From positions 1 through 64,000 of the forward strand of contig NZ_JACHGN010000016.1 in the NCBI RefSeq assembly GCF_014202315.1: 64,000 nucleotides of DNA, given 5' to 3'. Origin of the DNA: Thermocatellispora tengchongensis. GTDB lineage: Bacteria > Actinomycetota > Actinomycetes > Streptosporangiales > Streptosporangiaceae. Under the pieces are notes generated by a model, which was not told the origin of the DNA, did no database searches, and saw nothing but the letters and a program-made list of their open reading frames with translations. How positions within the stretch are numbered: the first letter of the stretch is position 1; each line of letters begins with the position of its first letter. Of this stretch, positions 25,417 to 33,863 are shown piece by piece. A program made the position numbers and the translations under genes.

Positions 25417-26210
25417 GGCGCCCGCTGGTACTGATCGCCCTGTCCGTGCTGGGCGCCTGGCTGCTGCTGGCGGTGCTGGCCGGGGTCGTCAGCCCGTACG
25501 ACCCGCTGGCGCAGAGCGCCGACACCTACGCCCCGCCCTCGGCCGCGCACTGGTTCGGCACCGACGAGCTGGGCCGCGACGTGCTCAGCCGGGTCGTCCA
25601 CGGCGCCCGCCTGTCCATCCCGCTCGCTCTGGCCGTGGTGGTGCTGGCCCTGCTGCTCGGCGGGCTGCTCGGGCTGATCGCCGGCTACGTCGGCCGGGCC
25701 GTGGACGAGGTGATCATGCGCCTGACCGACCTGGTGTTCGCCTTCCCGCAGATCATCCTGGCCATGGCGGTGACCGCCGCCTTCGGGCCCAGCCCCGCCA
25801 ACGCCGTGCTCGCGCTGGTCATCGTCTCCTGGCCGGTGTACGCCCGGGTGATCCGCGGCGCCGTGCTCGGCATCCGCGGCGAGAACTACCTCGGCATCGC
25901 CCGCATGCTCGGAGTGGGCCCGATCACCGTGCTGCGCCGCGACGTGGTGCCCAACAGCGTCGGCCCCGCCGTGGTGCTGGCCACGCTGGAGCTGGGCAAC
26001 GCGGTGCTGCTGCTGGCCGGGCTGTCCTTCCTCGGGCTCGGGCCGCGCCCGCCCGCCGCGGAGTGGGGCGCCATGATCGCCCTGGGCGCCGCGGACATCA
26101 GCAAGTGGTGGGTCAGCGTCTTCCCCGGGCTCGCCATCCTCACCGTCGTCCTGGCCTGCAACATCCTGGGCGACGCCATCCGCGACCGCTTCGACGTGGG
26201 ACACCGCTGA
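25413..26210 (+). CDS. ABC importer permease, DppC type
   Basis: A 265-residue partner permease with about six membrane segments. Family marks are HWFGTDELGRDVLSRVVHGARLS after the first span and the EAA-type loop RMLGVGPITVLRRDVVPNS. FLGLGPRPPAAEWGAMI lies before the last span. It overlaps the DppB-type gene by four bases and ends one base before the first ATPase gene. Confidence 0.92.
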   Translation: MRRPLVLIALSVLGAWLLLAVLAGVVSPYDPLAQSADTYAPPSAAHWFGTDELGRDVLSRVVHGARLSIPLALAVVVLALLLGGLLGLIAGYVGRAVDEVIMRLTDLVFAFPQIILAMAVTAAFGPSPANAVLALVIVSWPVYARVIRGAVLGIRGENYLGIARMLGVGPITVLRRDVVPNSVGPAVVLATLELGNAVLLLAGLSFLGLGPRPPAAEWGAMIALGAADISKWWVSVFPGLAILTVVLACNILGDAIRDRFDVGHR

Positions 26211-26211
26211 C

Positions 26212-27216
26212 ATGCCGACCACCCCAGACACCAGCCCGCCGGCCGAGCTGCTGCGCGTCGAGCGGCTCGCCGTCACCCTGCGCGGGCCGCGCGGCCCGGT
26301 GCCGATCCTGACCGACGTGACCCTCTCGGCCTCGGCCGGGGAGATCGTCGGCATCGCGGGGGAGAGCGGCTCGGGCAAGAGCATGACCGCCCGCGCGCTG
26401 CTCGGCCTGCTCCCGCGCGGGGCCGAGGTCTCCGGCACGATGCTGTTCCAGGGCCGCGACCTGAGCACGCTGGACCGGCGCGGCCGGCAGCGGGTGCGCG
26501 GCGCCGGCATCGCGATGGTCTTCCAGGACCCCACGGCCGCCCTGCACCCGATGCTCAGCATCGGCCGCCAGCTCACCGAGCACATGCGCGCCCACCTGGG
26601 CGTCTCCCGCCGCGAGGCCGCCAAGCGGGCGGTGGAGCTGCTGGACCAGGTGCGCATCCCGAACGCGGCGAAGGTGCTGCGCGCCTACCCGCACCAGTTC
26701 TCCGGCGGGCAGTTGCAGCGCATCGCCATCGCGAGCGCGCTCGCGGCCCGGCCCAGGCTGCTGATCGCCGACGAGCCGACCACCGCGCTGGACGTCACCG
26801 TGCAGGCCGGCATCCTGGCCCTGCTTGAGTCGCTGCGCGCCGAGATGGGCCTCGGGGTGCTGTTCGTGACCCACGACCTGGGCGTGCTGGCGGCGCTGGC
26901 CTCGCGCACGTACGTCTACTACGCCGGGCGGATCGTGGAGACCGGGCCCACCGCCGGCCTGCTCCGCGCTCCCCGCCACCCCTACACCCGGGCCCTGCTG
27001 GAGGCGCGCGCGGAGGACGGGGCGGTGATGCGGCCCATCGCCGGGCGCCCGGTCAACGCGGCCGAGGCACCGCCCGGCTGCCCCTTCGCGCCGCGCTGCC
27101 CCGACCGGGAGGACCGGTGCGAGAAGAGCGCGCCGGTGCTGGCCTACGACGACGGGGAGCGGGACGGGCGGCGCGGCTCGGCCTGCCTGGTGCACGGCAC
27201 GGGAGGAGCACGATGA
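26212..27216 (+). CDS. ABC importer ATP-binding protein, DppD type
   Basis: A 334-residue ATPase. Walker A is GESGSGKS, the signature is FSGGQLQRIAIA, and Walker B is LLIADEPTTALD. The oligopeptide-transporter C-terminal extension is present (GCPFAPRCPDREDRC), whose cysteines may bind an Fe-S cluster in this family. It energises the two upstream permeases together with the next gene, which it overlaps by four bases. Confidence 0.92.
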   Translation: MPTTPDTSPPAELLRVERLAVTLRGPRGPVPILTDVTLSASAGEIVGIAGESGSGKSMTARALLGLLPRGAEVSGTMLFQGRDLSTLDRRGRQRVRGAGIAMVFQDPTAALHPMLSIGRQLTEHMRAHLGVSRREAAKRAVELLDQVRIPNAAKVLRAYPHQFSGGQLQRIAIASALAARPRLLIADEPTTALDVTVQAGILALLESLRAEMGLGVLFVTHDLGVLAALASRTYVYYAGRIVETGPTAGLLRAPRHPYTRALLEARAEDGAVMRPIAGRPVNAAEAPPGCPFAPRCPDREDRCEKSAPVLAYDDGERDGRRGSACLVHGTGGAR

Positions 27217-28169
27217 GCGGCGCCCTGCTCGAGGTGGCCGAGGTGGCCGTGGAGTACCGCGACCGCGGCCGGGGCCGCGTGCGCGCGGTGGACGGCGTCT
27301 CGCTGAGCGTCGCCCCCGGCCAGATCGTCGGCCTGGTGGGCGAGTCGGGATGCGGCAAGTCCTCCCTGGCGCGGGTCGCCGCCGGCCTGGCCGCGCCGGC
27401 GGCGGGCCAGGTGCGCTTCGGGGGCAGGCCGCTCACCCCGCTCGGGTGGCGCCGGCGCCCCCGCGCCGAGGTCGGGCTGCAGATGGTGTTCCAGAACCCG
27501 TACTCCTCGCTCAACCCGCGCCGGACGATCCTGAGCCAGCTCCTGGACGGCGTGCCCCCGGACCTGCCCCCGGCCGGGCGCCGCGAGCACGCCCTGCACC
27601 AGCTCGAACGCGTCGGCCTGCCCGAGAGCGCGGCCGGACGCTACCCCGGCCAGTTCTCCGGCGGCCAGCTCCAGCGCATCGCCATCGCCCGCGCCCTGGC
27701 CGCGAACCCCAAGATGATCATCGCGGACGAGCCGGTCACCGCGCTCGACGTCTCCTCCCAGGCCCAGGTGGTCGGGGTACTGTCGCAACTGGTGCGCGAG
27801 CTGGGCGTGGGCATGCTGTTCATCTCGCACGACCTGGCCCTGGTGCACCGCCTGGCCGACGAGACCGCGGTGATGTACCTGGGCGCGATCGTCGAGTCCG
27901 CCCCCACGCGGCGGCTGTGGCGGGAGCCGCGGCACCCGTACACGCGGGCGCTGATCGAGGCCATCCCGCGCGCGGAGCCGGGCGCGGGGCTGCCCAAGGT
28001 CCTGCCCGGCGAGGTGACCCGGCCCGAGTCCGGCTGCCGGTTCCGGGCCCGCTGCCCGCACGCCTTCGACCGCTGCGCCGAGGAGCCGCCCCTCACCGCC
28101 GGCCCCGGCGGGCGGGTGGCGTGCTGGCTGGATGCGCGAGTGCCGACACCAGAGAGAAAGGGCGCCTGA
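27213..28169 (+). CDS. ABC importer ATP-binding protein, DppF type
   Basis: A 318-residue second ATPase of the importer. Walker A is GESGCGKS, the signature FSGGQLQRIAIARAL and Walker B MIIADEPVTALD, with the GCRFRARCPHAFDRC extension. The start is ATG 27213 after GGGAGGAG. Its TGA shares a base with the ATG of the next gene (TGATG). Confidence 0.92.
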   Translation: MSGALLEVAEVAVEYRDRGRGRVRAVDGVSLSVAPGQIVGLVGESGCGKSSLARVAAGLAAPAAGQVRFGGRPLTPLGWRRRPRAEVGLQMVFQNPYSSLNPRRTILSQLLDGVPPDLPPAGRREHALHQLERVGLPESAAGRYPGQFSGGQLQRIAIARALAANPKMIIADEPVTALDVSSQAQVVGVLSQLVRELGVGMLFISHDLALVHRLADETAVMYLGAIVESAPTRRLWREPRHPYTRALIEAIPRAEPGAGLPKVLPGEVTRPESGCRFRARCPHAFDRCAEEPPLTAGPGGRVACWLDARVPTPERKGA

Positions 28170-28507
28170 TGGGCGAGACACCCGAGACCGCGAGCGGCGA
28201 CATGAGCCTGTGGGACCTGCGCGTGAGCGTCGAGCGCATCGAAGGGCGGTCGGTGTGCGGCATGCGCGTCGGCGACCACTTCGAGCTGACCAACAGTTGC
28301 GAGCTGCGCGTGCCGGAGGGCCGGCACTTCTGCGTGTACGCCCTGCAGGCCGCGCTGCCGCTGCTGCCCGCCAAGCAGCGCGACCTGCCGCCGCGCGACT
28401 GGCTGGAACGTGACAACCTGATCGCCTGCCCCGACCCGGAGGAACGCCTGATCATGCGCATCGAACGCACCCGCCGCGTCACCCTGAACTCCGGGGACCT
28501 CACGTGA
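28169..28507 (+). CDS. TIGR04076-like small protein
   Basis: A 112-residue protein resembling the TIGR04076 family of unknown function. It shows a short beta-rich start (LRVSVERIEGRSVCGMRVGD), a Cys in TNSCELRVPEG, FCVYALQAALPLLPAKQR, and a Cys near the end in IACPDPEE. No signal or membrane segment is visible. It is coupled to the ATPase before it (TGATG) and to the oxidoreductase after it (GTGA), so it belongs to the importer operon. Conserved cysteines could bind metal, but I cannot assign a reaction. Confidence 0.65.
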   Translation: MGETPETASGDMSLWDLRVSVERIEGRSVCGMRVGDHFELTNSCELRVPEGRHFCVYALQAALPLLPAKQRDLPPRDWLERDNLIACPDPEERLIMRIERTRRVTLNSGDLT

Positions 28508-29505
28508 GCGTCCAGGCCGGACTGGGCGTGCAGACCAACCTCGACCCGGCCGGGTACGCCCGCCTGGCCGCGCAGGCCGAGGGGCTCGGCTTCGACGTGC
28601 TCAGCGTCTTCGGCGACCTGATGTTCCAGCCGCCGCTGCCGGCGCTGCTGCGCATGGCCGAGGCGACCGGCCGCATCCGGCTCGGCGCGGCCTGCTGGAA
28701 CCCCTACACCACGCACCCCTACGAGATCGCCGGCCAGCTCGCCGCGCTCGACGCCGCCTCCGGCGGGCGGGCGTACCTGGGGCTGGCCCGAGGCAGCTGG
28801 CTGGGCGACGTCGGCATCGAGCAGCCGCGGCCGGTGACGTACCTGCGGGAGGCCGCCGGGTTCGTCTACGCGCTGCTGGCCGACGACGGCGCCGGCTTCG
28901 AGGGCGAGGTGTTCCGCCTCAAGCCGGGCGTACGGCTGCGCTACCGCCCGCACCGCCCCGACCCGCCGCTGCTGATCGGCACCTGGGGCCCGCTGACCTC
29001 GGCCATGGCGGCCCGGATCGCGCACGAGGTGAAGATCGGCGGCACCGCCAACCCCGCGATGGTGCGGCTCATGCGCGAGCGGCTGGCCCCCGGCCTGGCC
29101 GCCGCGGGCCGCGCGCCCGGCGACGTGGGCGTGGTTGTGGGCGCGGTGACCGTCGTGGACGAGGACGGCGCGCTGGCCCGCCGCACCGCCCGCCGCGAGG
29201 TGGCGATGTACCTGGCCGTCGTCGGCGGCCTGGAGCCGACCGTGGCCGTGCCCGCCGAGCTGATCGAGGAGCTGAAGGTCCGCGTGGAGGCGGGCGACCA
29301 CGACGGCGCCGGCGCGCTGATCCCGGACGACCTGCTGGACCTGTTCGCCTTCTCCGGCACGCCCGCGCAGGTGGCCGCCCAGGCGCGGCGGCTGGCCGAG
29401 GCGGGCGCGCACCGCGTCGAGTTCGGCGCCCCGTACGGGCTGAGCATCGAGCGCGGCGTGGAACTCCTCGGCTCCCGGGTCCTGCCCGAGCTGCGGGAGC
29501 CCTAG
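28504..29505 (+). CDS. LLM-class F420-dependent oxidoreductase
   Basis: A 333-residue luciferase-like (beta/alpha)8 protein. It has the N-terminal GLGVQTNLDPAGYARLAAQAE, IRLGAACWNPYTTHP, and the cofactor-binding GRAYLGLARGSWLG segments of the F420-using branch. Its substrate is unknown; in this operon it may reduce or oxidise the imported compound. GTG 28504 overlaps the previous stop. Its TAG shares the palindromic ctag with the TAG of the convergent AraC-type gene. Confidence 0.85.
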   Translation: MSVQAGLGVQTNLDPAGYARLAAQAEGLGFDVLSVFGDLMFQPPLPALLRMAEATGRIRLGAACWNPYTTHPYEIAGQLAALDAASGGRAYLGLARGSWLGDVGIEQPRPVTYLREAAGFVYALLADDGAGFEGEVFRLKPGVRLRYRPHRPDPPLLIGTWGPLTSAMAARIAHEVKIGGTANPAMVRLMRERLAPGLAAAGRAPGDVGVVVGAVTVVDEDGALARRTARREVAMYLAVVGGLEPTVAVPAELIEELKVRVEAGDHDGAGALIPDDLLDLFAFSGTPAQVAAQARRLAEAGAHRVEFGAPYGLSIERGVELLGSRVLPELREP

Positions 29506-30476
29506 CCGGCCCGCGCCCGGGGGCGGGCGCCGAAGGAGGCCCGGTACGCCTGGGGCGTGGTGCCGACCACGCGCTTGAACCGTTCGCGGAAGGCGGTCGG
29601 GGAGCCGAAGCCGGCCTGGCCGGCGATGCGCTCCACGCCGTGGTCGGTGTTCTCCAGCAGGTACTGCGCCCGCCGTACCCGGGCGCGCAGCAGCCACTGC
29701 AGCGGGGTCGTGCCGGTCTGCTCGCGGAAGCGCCGGCTGAAGGTCCGCTCGCTCATGCCGCACTGGGCCGCCATGTCGGCCAGGGTGATGTCACGGCCGA
29801 GGTTGTCCTCGATCCAGGCCAGCACCGGCTCCAGAGCCGACCCGCGCGGCACGGGCGGCTGCTCGTGCACGATGAACTGGGCCTGCCCGCCCTCGCGCTC
29901 CAGCGCCATGACCGACAGCCGGGCCGCGTCGGCGGCCACCGCCGAGCCGTGGTCGCGGCGGACCATGTGCAGGCACAGGTCCAGCCCGGCCGCGGCGCCC
30001 GCCGAGGTCAGGAACTGGCCGTTGTCGACGTACAGGACGTCGGGGCGCACCTCCACCAGCGGGAACCGCTTGGCCAGGGTCTCGGCCGCGATCCAGTGGG
30101 TGGTCGCCGCCAGCCCGTCCAGCAGGCCGGCGGCGGCCAGCACGAACGCGCCCACGCAGATCGAGGCGATCCGCGTGCCCCGCCCGGCCGCCACGCGCAG
30201 CGCCTCCAGCACCTCGGGGGGAGGCGGGGGCGCGCCGTACGCGCAGCCCGGCACGACGATCGTGTCGGCGTCGGCGAGCGCCTCCAGCCCGTGGGGCACC
30301 CGCAGGCCGAACGCCTCGCCGCGCACCTCCGGCCTGGGCCCGCACACCCGCACCCGGTACGCGCCGCGCCCGTCGGGCAGCCGGGCGCGGCCGAACACCC
30401 CGATCGGGGTGGCCAGATCGAGGGCTATCACATCGTCCAGAGCCAGGACCGCCACCGTGTGCATGAGGGCCACCAT
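29502..30476 (-). CDS. GlxA/FtrA-type transcriptional regulator (DJ-1/PfpI plus AraC)
   Basis: A 324-residue regulator. Residues about 5-180 form a class I glutamine-amidotransferase-like domain (LDLATPIGVFGRARLP, then IASICVGAFVLAAAGLLDG, where Cys occupies the nucleophile elbow). The C-terminal 100 residues are an AraC double helix-turn-helix (ITLADMAAQCGMSERTFSRR and IAGQAGFGSPTAFRERF). I use ATG 30476; ATG 30464 is equally possible. It is divergent from the membrane-protein gene at 30649 and convergent with the importer operon, so its target is uncertain. Confidence 0.85.
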   Translation of the reverse strand: MVALMHTVAVLALDDVIALDLATPIGVFGRARLPDGRGAYRVRVCGPRPEVRGEAFGLRVPHGLEALADADTIVVPGCAYGAPPPPPEVLEALRVAAGRGTRIASICVGAFVLAAAGLLDGLAATTHWIAAETLAKRFPLVEVRPDVLYVDNGQFLTSAGAAAGLDLCLHMVRRDHGSAVAADAARLSVMALEREGGQAQFIVHEQPPVPRGSALEPVLAWIEDNLGRDITLADMAAQCGMSERTFSRRFREQTGTTPLQWLLRARVRRAQYLLENTDHGVERIAGQAGFGSPTAFRERFKRVVGTTPQAYRASFGARPRARAG

Positions 30477-30648
30477 AGACGGGTTCCCGCCGCCCGACGG
30501 ACCCGCTGTGATGAACGCCACCGCTGCTCAGCGCCGTTGGCGAGAACTCGTGGGTTTTTGGCGTTCCGGCCACTGTGCGGACGGGTGGCCGGTTCCCTAG
30601 CGTCGAGGGGCCCTGAGATCACCACACGGAGGAGTACCGCGTCCGGTC

Positions 30649-31113
30649 ATGTCCAAGCTCCTGCTCTCCATCCACGTGCTGGCCGCCATCGTCGCGATCG
30701 GCCCGGTCACGGTCGCGGCCAGCATGTTCCCCGCCGCCGCCCGCGGCGCCGCCGAGAAGGGCGCCGCCGGGGTGGCGACCGTGCGCACCCTGCACCGCAT
30801 CTGCCGCGTCTACGCCGCCGTCGGGGTGGCCGTGCCGGCGTTCGGGCTGGCCACCGCCACCAGCATGGGGGTGCTCGGCGACGCCTGGCTGATCGCCTCG
30901 ATGATCCTCACCGCGCTCGCGGCGGCCGTGCTGATCCTGCTGGTGCTGCCCCGGCAGGACGCGCTCCTGGCCGCCGTCACCGGCTCCGCGGCGGCCGCGG
31001 TGGACCGCGCCGCGACGGCGCGGCTGGCGATGGTCACCGGCGTTTTCAACGTGCTGTGGGCCGTGGTCACCGTTTTGATGATCGTACGCCCCGGCTCGAC
31101 GACGGGGGCGTGA
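30649..31113 (+). CDS. DUF2269-like integral membrane protein
   Basis: A 154-residue protein with four predicted membrane segments (at about residues 5-25, 50-75, 82-100 and 128-148). The N-terminal KLLLSIHVLAAIVAIGPVTVA is like DUF2269 proteins, which have no established role. GGAGGAG lies about 14 bases before the ATG. Three bases separate it from the next small membrane protein, so the two are probably cotranscribed. Confidence 0.65.
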   Translation: MSKLLLSIHVLAAIVAIGPVTVAASMFPAAARGAAEKGAAGVATVRTLHRICRVYAAVGVAVPAFGLATATSMGVLGDAWLIASMILTALAAAVLILLVLPRQDALLAAVTGSAAAAVDRAATARLAMVTGVFNVLWAVVTVLMIVRPGSTTGA

Positions 31114-31116
31114 GCG

Positions 31117-31395
31117 ATGCGCCGGACACTGCGGATCGCGGCGGCGGCCGAGCTGGTGTCGCTGATCGTGCTCTTGGCGAATCTGGCCACGGTGCACCTG
31201 CAACAGATCTCCTCGCTGATGGGGCCGTTGCACGGGTGCGCGTACCTGCTCGTCGTGCTGGTCGTGGCCCGGGACGGGGAGTGCGACGGAAAGGCCAAGG
31301 CACTGGCGCTGCTGCCGGGCATCGGCGGGCTGCTGGTGCTGCGCCGCCTCACGAAATCGCCGATCCGGCCGAGCGGCGTACCGCGCTCGCGGTAG
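31117..31395 (+). CDS. DUF3817-like small membrane protein
   Basis: A 92-residue protein with two or three hydrophobic segments. The pattern AAELVSLIVLLANLATVH, then MGPLHGCAYLLVVLVVA, resembles DUF3817, with its conserved Gly-x-x-His-Gly region. The C-terminus is basic. It follows the DUF2269-like gene by three bases. Confidence 0.6.
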   Translation: MRRTLRIAAAAELVSLIVLLANLATVHLQQISSLMGPLHGCAYLLVVLVVARDGECDGKAKALALLPGIGGLLVLRRLTKSPIRPSGVPRSR

Positions 31396-31487
31396 TACCG
31401 GCCGCGCCGTATCCTCCCGTGCTCCCAGGCCGCCTTTGCTCGGCAGGACGAGGAAACGCCCAGGTCACGGCCGTACATTTGCGATTC

Positions 31488-32028
31488 GTGAGATCTGGAC
31501 GGTTGCGATGGGGCCGGCGGGTGCGCCGGGGTTTGGCCTGGGGCGCGGGCGCGCTCCTGGTGGCGGGCGCGGCGGGCGCGGGGTACGAGTCACTGGCCGG
31601 GCGGGGCGACGCGGCCCGCTTCCCACCCCCTGGACGGCTGGTGGACGTGGGCGGGCACCTGCTGCACCTGCACTGCACCGGCGCCGGGCGGCCCACGGTG
31701 GTCCTGGAGGCGGGGCTGGGGGAGTCGGGCGCGAGCTGGGAGGCGGTGCGGCGCGGGCTGCCGGGCACCATGCGGGTGTGCGCCTACGTTCTGGGCCGCC
31801 GCCGGCACCGCCGCCCAGGTGCGCCGCACCGTCCGCCCCGGGGCGTGGGCCGACCGCCCGGTGGTGGTCATCATCCCCTCCGGCGGGCCCTCGGCCCCGG
31901 CGCAACGCCTGGCCGCGCTCTCCACCCGCGGCCGCCTCCTGGTCGCGCCCACCACCGACCACTACGTGCACGCCGCCCGGCCGGACCTCGTCATCGCCGC
32001 CATCCGCGACGTCGCCGCCTCCTCCTAG
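31488..32028 (+). pseudogene. Alpha/beta hydrolase remnant with internal deletion and frameshift
   Basis: The first frame, from GTG 31488, encodes a membrane anchor followed by a hydrolase start (LVDVGGHLLHLHCTG, then PTVVLEAGLGESGASWEAVR and MRVCAY). Homology then stops, and a different frame resumes with VRRTVRPGAWADRPVVVII, ending in the C-terminal His region TDHYVHAARPDLVIAAIRDV. The central segment with the nucleophile elbow and catalytic Ser is missing. The gene has lost an internal block and its frame, so it should be inactive. Confidence 0.8.
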
Positions 32029-32151
32029 CAGCCCCGCGGTGTGGGGTCATCGCCCACCCGGCCCCGGATCGGATGTGTGATCGCCCCGTGGCGTGCCGCC
32101 CGGCCCGGCGTCAGCCTGGGAGGCGTCCGCGCTTTCCCGAGGAGGGCCTTC

Positions 32152-32988
32152 ATGCCGTACGCGGTGTCCCAGAGCGTCGAGATCTACTACGAGACGGCCG
32201 GTGATCCGTCCGGGGCGCCGCTCGTCCTGGTGCAGGGGTTCGGGGCCCAGCTCATCGCGTGGCGGAAGGAGTTCTGCGCCCTGCTCGTGGCCGAGGGGTT
32301 CCGCGTCATCCGGCTGGACCACAGGGACGTCGGCAGGTCGGGCAGGTGCGGCGGGCCGGAGGATCTCGACGGCGGCTACGAGCTGACCGACATGGCCGGG
32401 GACGTGCTGTGCGTCCTGGACGCGCTCGGCGTCGAGCGGGCCCACCTGCTGGGCCATTCCATGGGCGGCATGATCGGGCAGGTCCTCGCGCTCGACCACC
32501 CGCGGCGGCTGCTGAGCCTGGCCATGCTGGCCACGATCCCGGGGCAGGACCCGGCCTACCTGCTCGACGACCCGACGCCCGCGCTGTCGGTGGTGCAGCC
32601 GCGCCTGTCGCGGGAGGAGGCGATCGAGGCGAGCGTCGCCGTGCAGCGGCACTACGCCGTGGCCGGCCGCCCCTGGGACGAGGCGTGGGTGCGCGAGGCG
32701 GCCGGGATCGCCTACGACCGCGGGTACGCGCCCGACGGGCTGCCGAGACAGTGGGCCGCGCTGCTGCGGGCGCGGGATCGGCTGGAGCGGCTGCGGGAGG
32801 TGACCCTGCCGACGGTGATCATGCATGGGCGGGACGACGCGGTGCTGCACTGGCGGGCGGCCGTGGACATGGCCACGGCGATCGAGGGGGCCGGGCTGCA
32901 CCTGTATCCCGGCATGGGGCACGACCTGCCCCGCGAGTTCTGGGCGGACGTCGTCGCGGCCGTCACCCGCAACGCCCGCCGCTGCTAG
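32152..32988 (+). CDS. Alpha/beta hydrolase
   Basis: A 278-residue complete alpha/beta hydrolase with a nucleophile Ser in GHSMGG, an acid in MHGRDDAVL and a His in GMGHDLPRE. The LDHRDVGRSGRCGG segment is common in the EstB/aclacinomycin-esterase-like group. GAGGAGGG precedes the ATG. No signal peptide is seen, so it is cytoplasmic. It follows the broken hydrolase but is not obviously related to it; the substrate is unknown. Confidence 0.8.
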   Translation: MPYAVSQSVEIYYETAGDPSGAPLVLVQGFGAQLIAWRKEFCALLVAEGFRVIRLDHRDVGRSGRCGGPEDLDGGYELTDMAGDVLCVLDALGVERAHLLGHSMGGMIGQVLALDHPRRLLSLAMLATIPGQDPAYLLDDPTPALSVVQPRLSREEAIEASVAVQRHYAVAGRPWDEAWVREAAGIAYDRGYAPDGLPRQWAALLRARDRLERLREVTLPTVIMHGRDDAVLHWRAAVDMATAIEGAGLHLYPGMGHDLPREFWADVVAAVTRNARRC

Positions 32989-33047
32989 CCGTCAGCCCCG
33001 TCTTCGCGGGTCGGGTCCTCGCCGGGCGGTTCGTTCTCCTGCCGCCG

Positions 33048-33863
33048 TCAACGGCTGAACCGGACGTCCGCGCTGACGAGCACGCCGCCCGACTCGTCCA
33101 GGACCCACAGCCGCGCCCCGCCGGGCTCGGGCCGCCCGGCGAGCCGCACCGGGGCGCCGAGGTAGACGGGCGCGACCGCGCGCATCGAGTACGCCGCCGG
33201 GGTGCGGCCCCCGCTGCGGCGCACGGCGAAGTCGAGCAGGAGCATGCTGGTGAGCGGCCCGTGCACGAGCAGGCCGGGCTGCCCTTCCACCTCGCGCGCC
33301 CAGGGGTCGTTGTAGTGGATGAGGTGGCTGTTGTAGGTCAGCGCCGAATAGCGGAACAGGTGGATCGGGCCCAGGTCGAGCGGCTGCTCCCAGGCGTGGC
33401 CGTCCGGGCCGGGCTGGGGGCGGGCCGGGCGGGCGGGGTCGGCGGGGCCGAGGAAGACGTCGTGCTGCCGCACCGTCACCGCCGGGTCGCCGACCGGCCC
33501 GAACGTCTTGGCGATCGTGACGAACACGAGCCTGCCGCTGCGGCCGTGCTTGTCCTCCATCCGGTCCAGGCTGACGGTGAGGTCGAGCGTGTCGCCGTAC
33601 CGGATCGGGCGGTGGAAGGTCATCTCCTCCCCGGCGAACAGGCGGCGCGGCAGGTCGATGCCGGGGACGACGCCGTCGCGGGCCGGGGTGCCGTCGGGGC
33701 GCAGCGCGTCGAGCCCGAGGTCGGGCAGGAAGTACAGCCCGTGCCACCCCGGCGGGAGCTCCGCCCCCTCTACCGGTGCCGGAGCGTCCGGGGCGAAGGT
33801 GTCGCGGTAGGCCCGCGCGGGCCACAGGCGGATGGTGTCGGTACGGGTCGTGGTGCCGGTCAC
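33048..33863 (-). CDS. MaoC/HTD2-like hydratase (mesaconyl-CoA-hydratase-like)
   Basis: A 271-residue double-hotdog protein. The N-terminal half has the FAS1-like dehydratase pattern (FHRPIRYGDTLDLTVSLDRM, then SGRLVFVTIAKTF). The C-terminal half has the MaoC segment (FRYSALTYNSHLIHYNDPWA, with catalytic Asn/His/Asp candidates). Relatives hydrate branched enoyl-CoA esters such as mesaconyl-C4-CoA. In this operon it could interconvert a 3-methylglutaconyl- or anhydromevalonyl-type CoA ester and its hydroxy form; that is inference. GTG 33863 follows GGAGGG and overlaps the amidohydrolase stop. It is the last gene of the operon. Confidence 0.78.
   Translation of the reverse strand: MTGTTTRTDTIRLWPARAYRDTFAPDAPAPVEGAELPPGWHGLYFLPDLGLDALRPDGTPARDGVVPGIDLPRRLFAGEEMTFHRPIRYGDTLDLTVSLDRMEDKHGRSGRLVFVTIAKTFGPVGDPAVTVRQHDVFLGPADPARPARPQPGPDGHAWEQPLDLGPIHLFRYSALTYNSHLIHYNDPWAREVEGQPGLLVHGPLTSMLLLDFAVRRSGGRTPAAYSMRAVAPVYLGAPVRLAGRPEPGGARLWVLDESGGVLVSADVRFSR

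Noticed and set aside
31488-32028. Functional membrane-anchored alpha/beta hydrolase
   Set aside because: The nucleophile elbow is absent and the C-terminal part lies in another frame.
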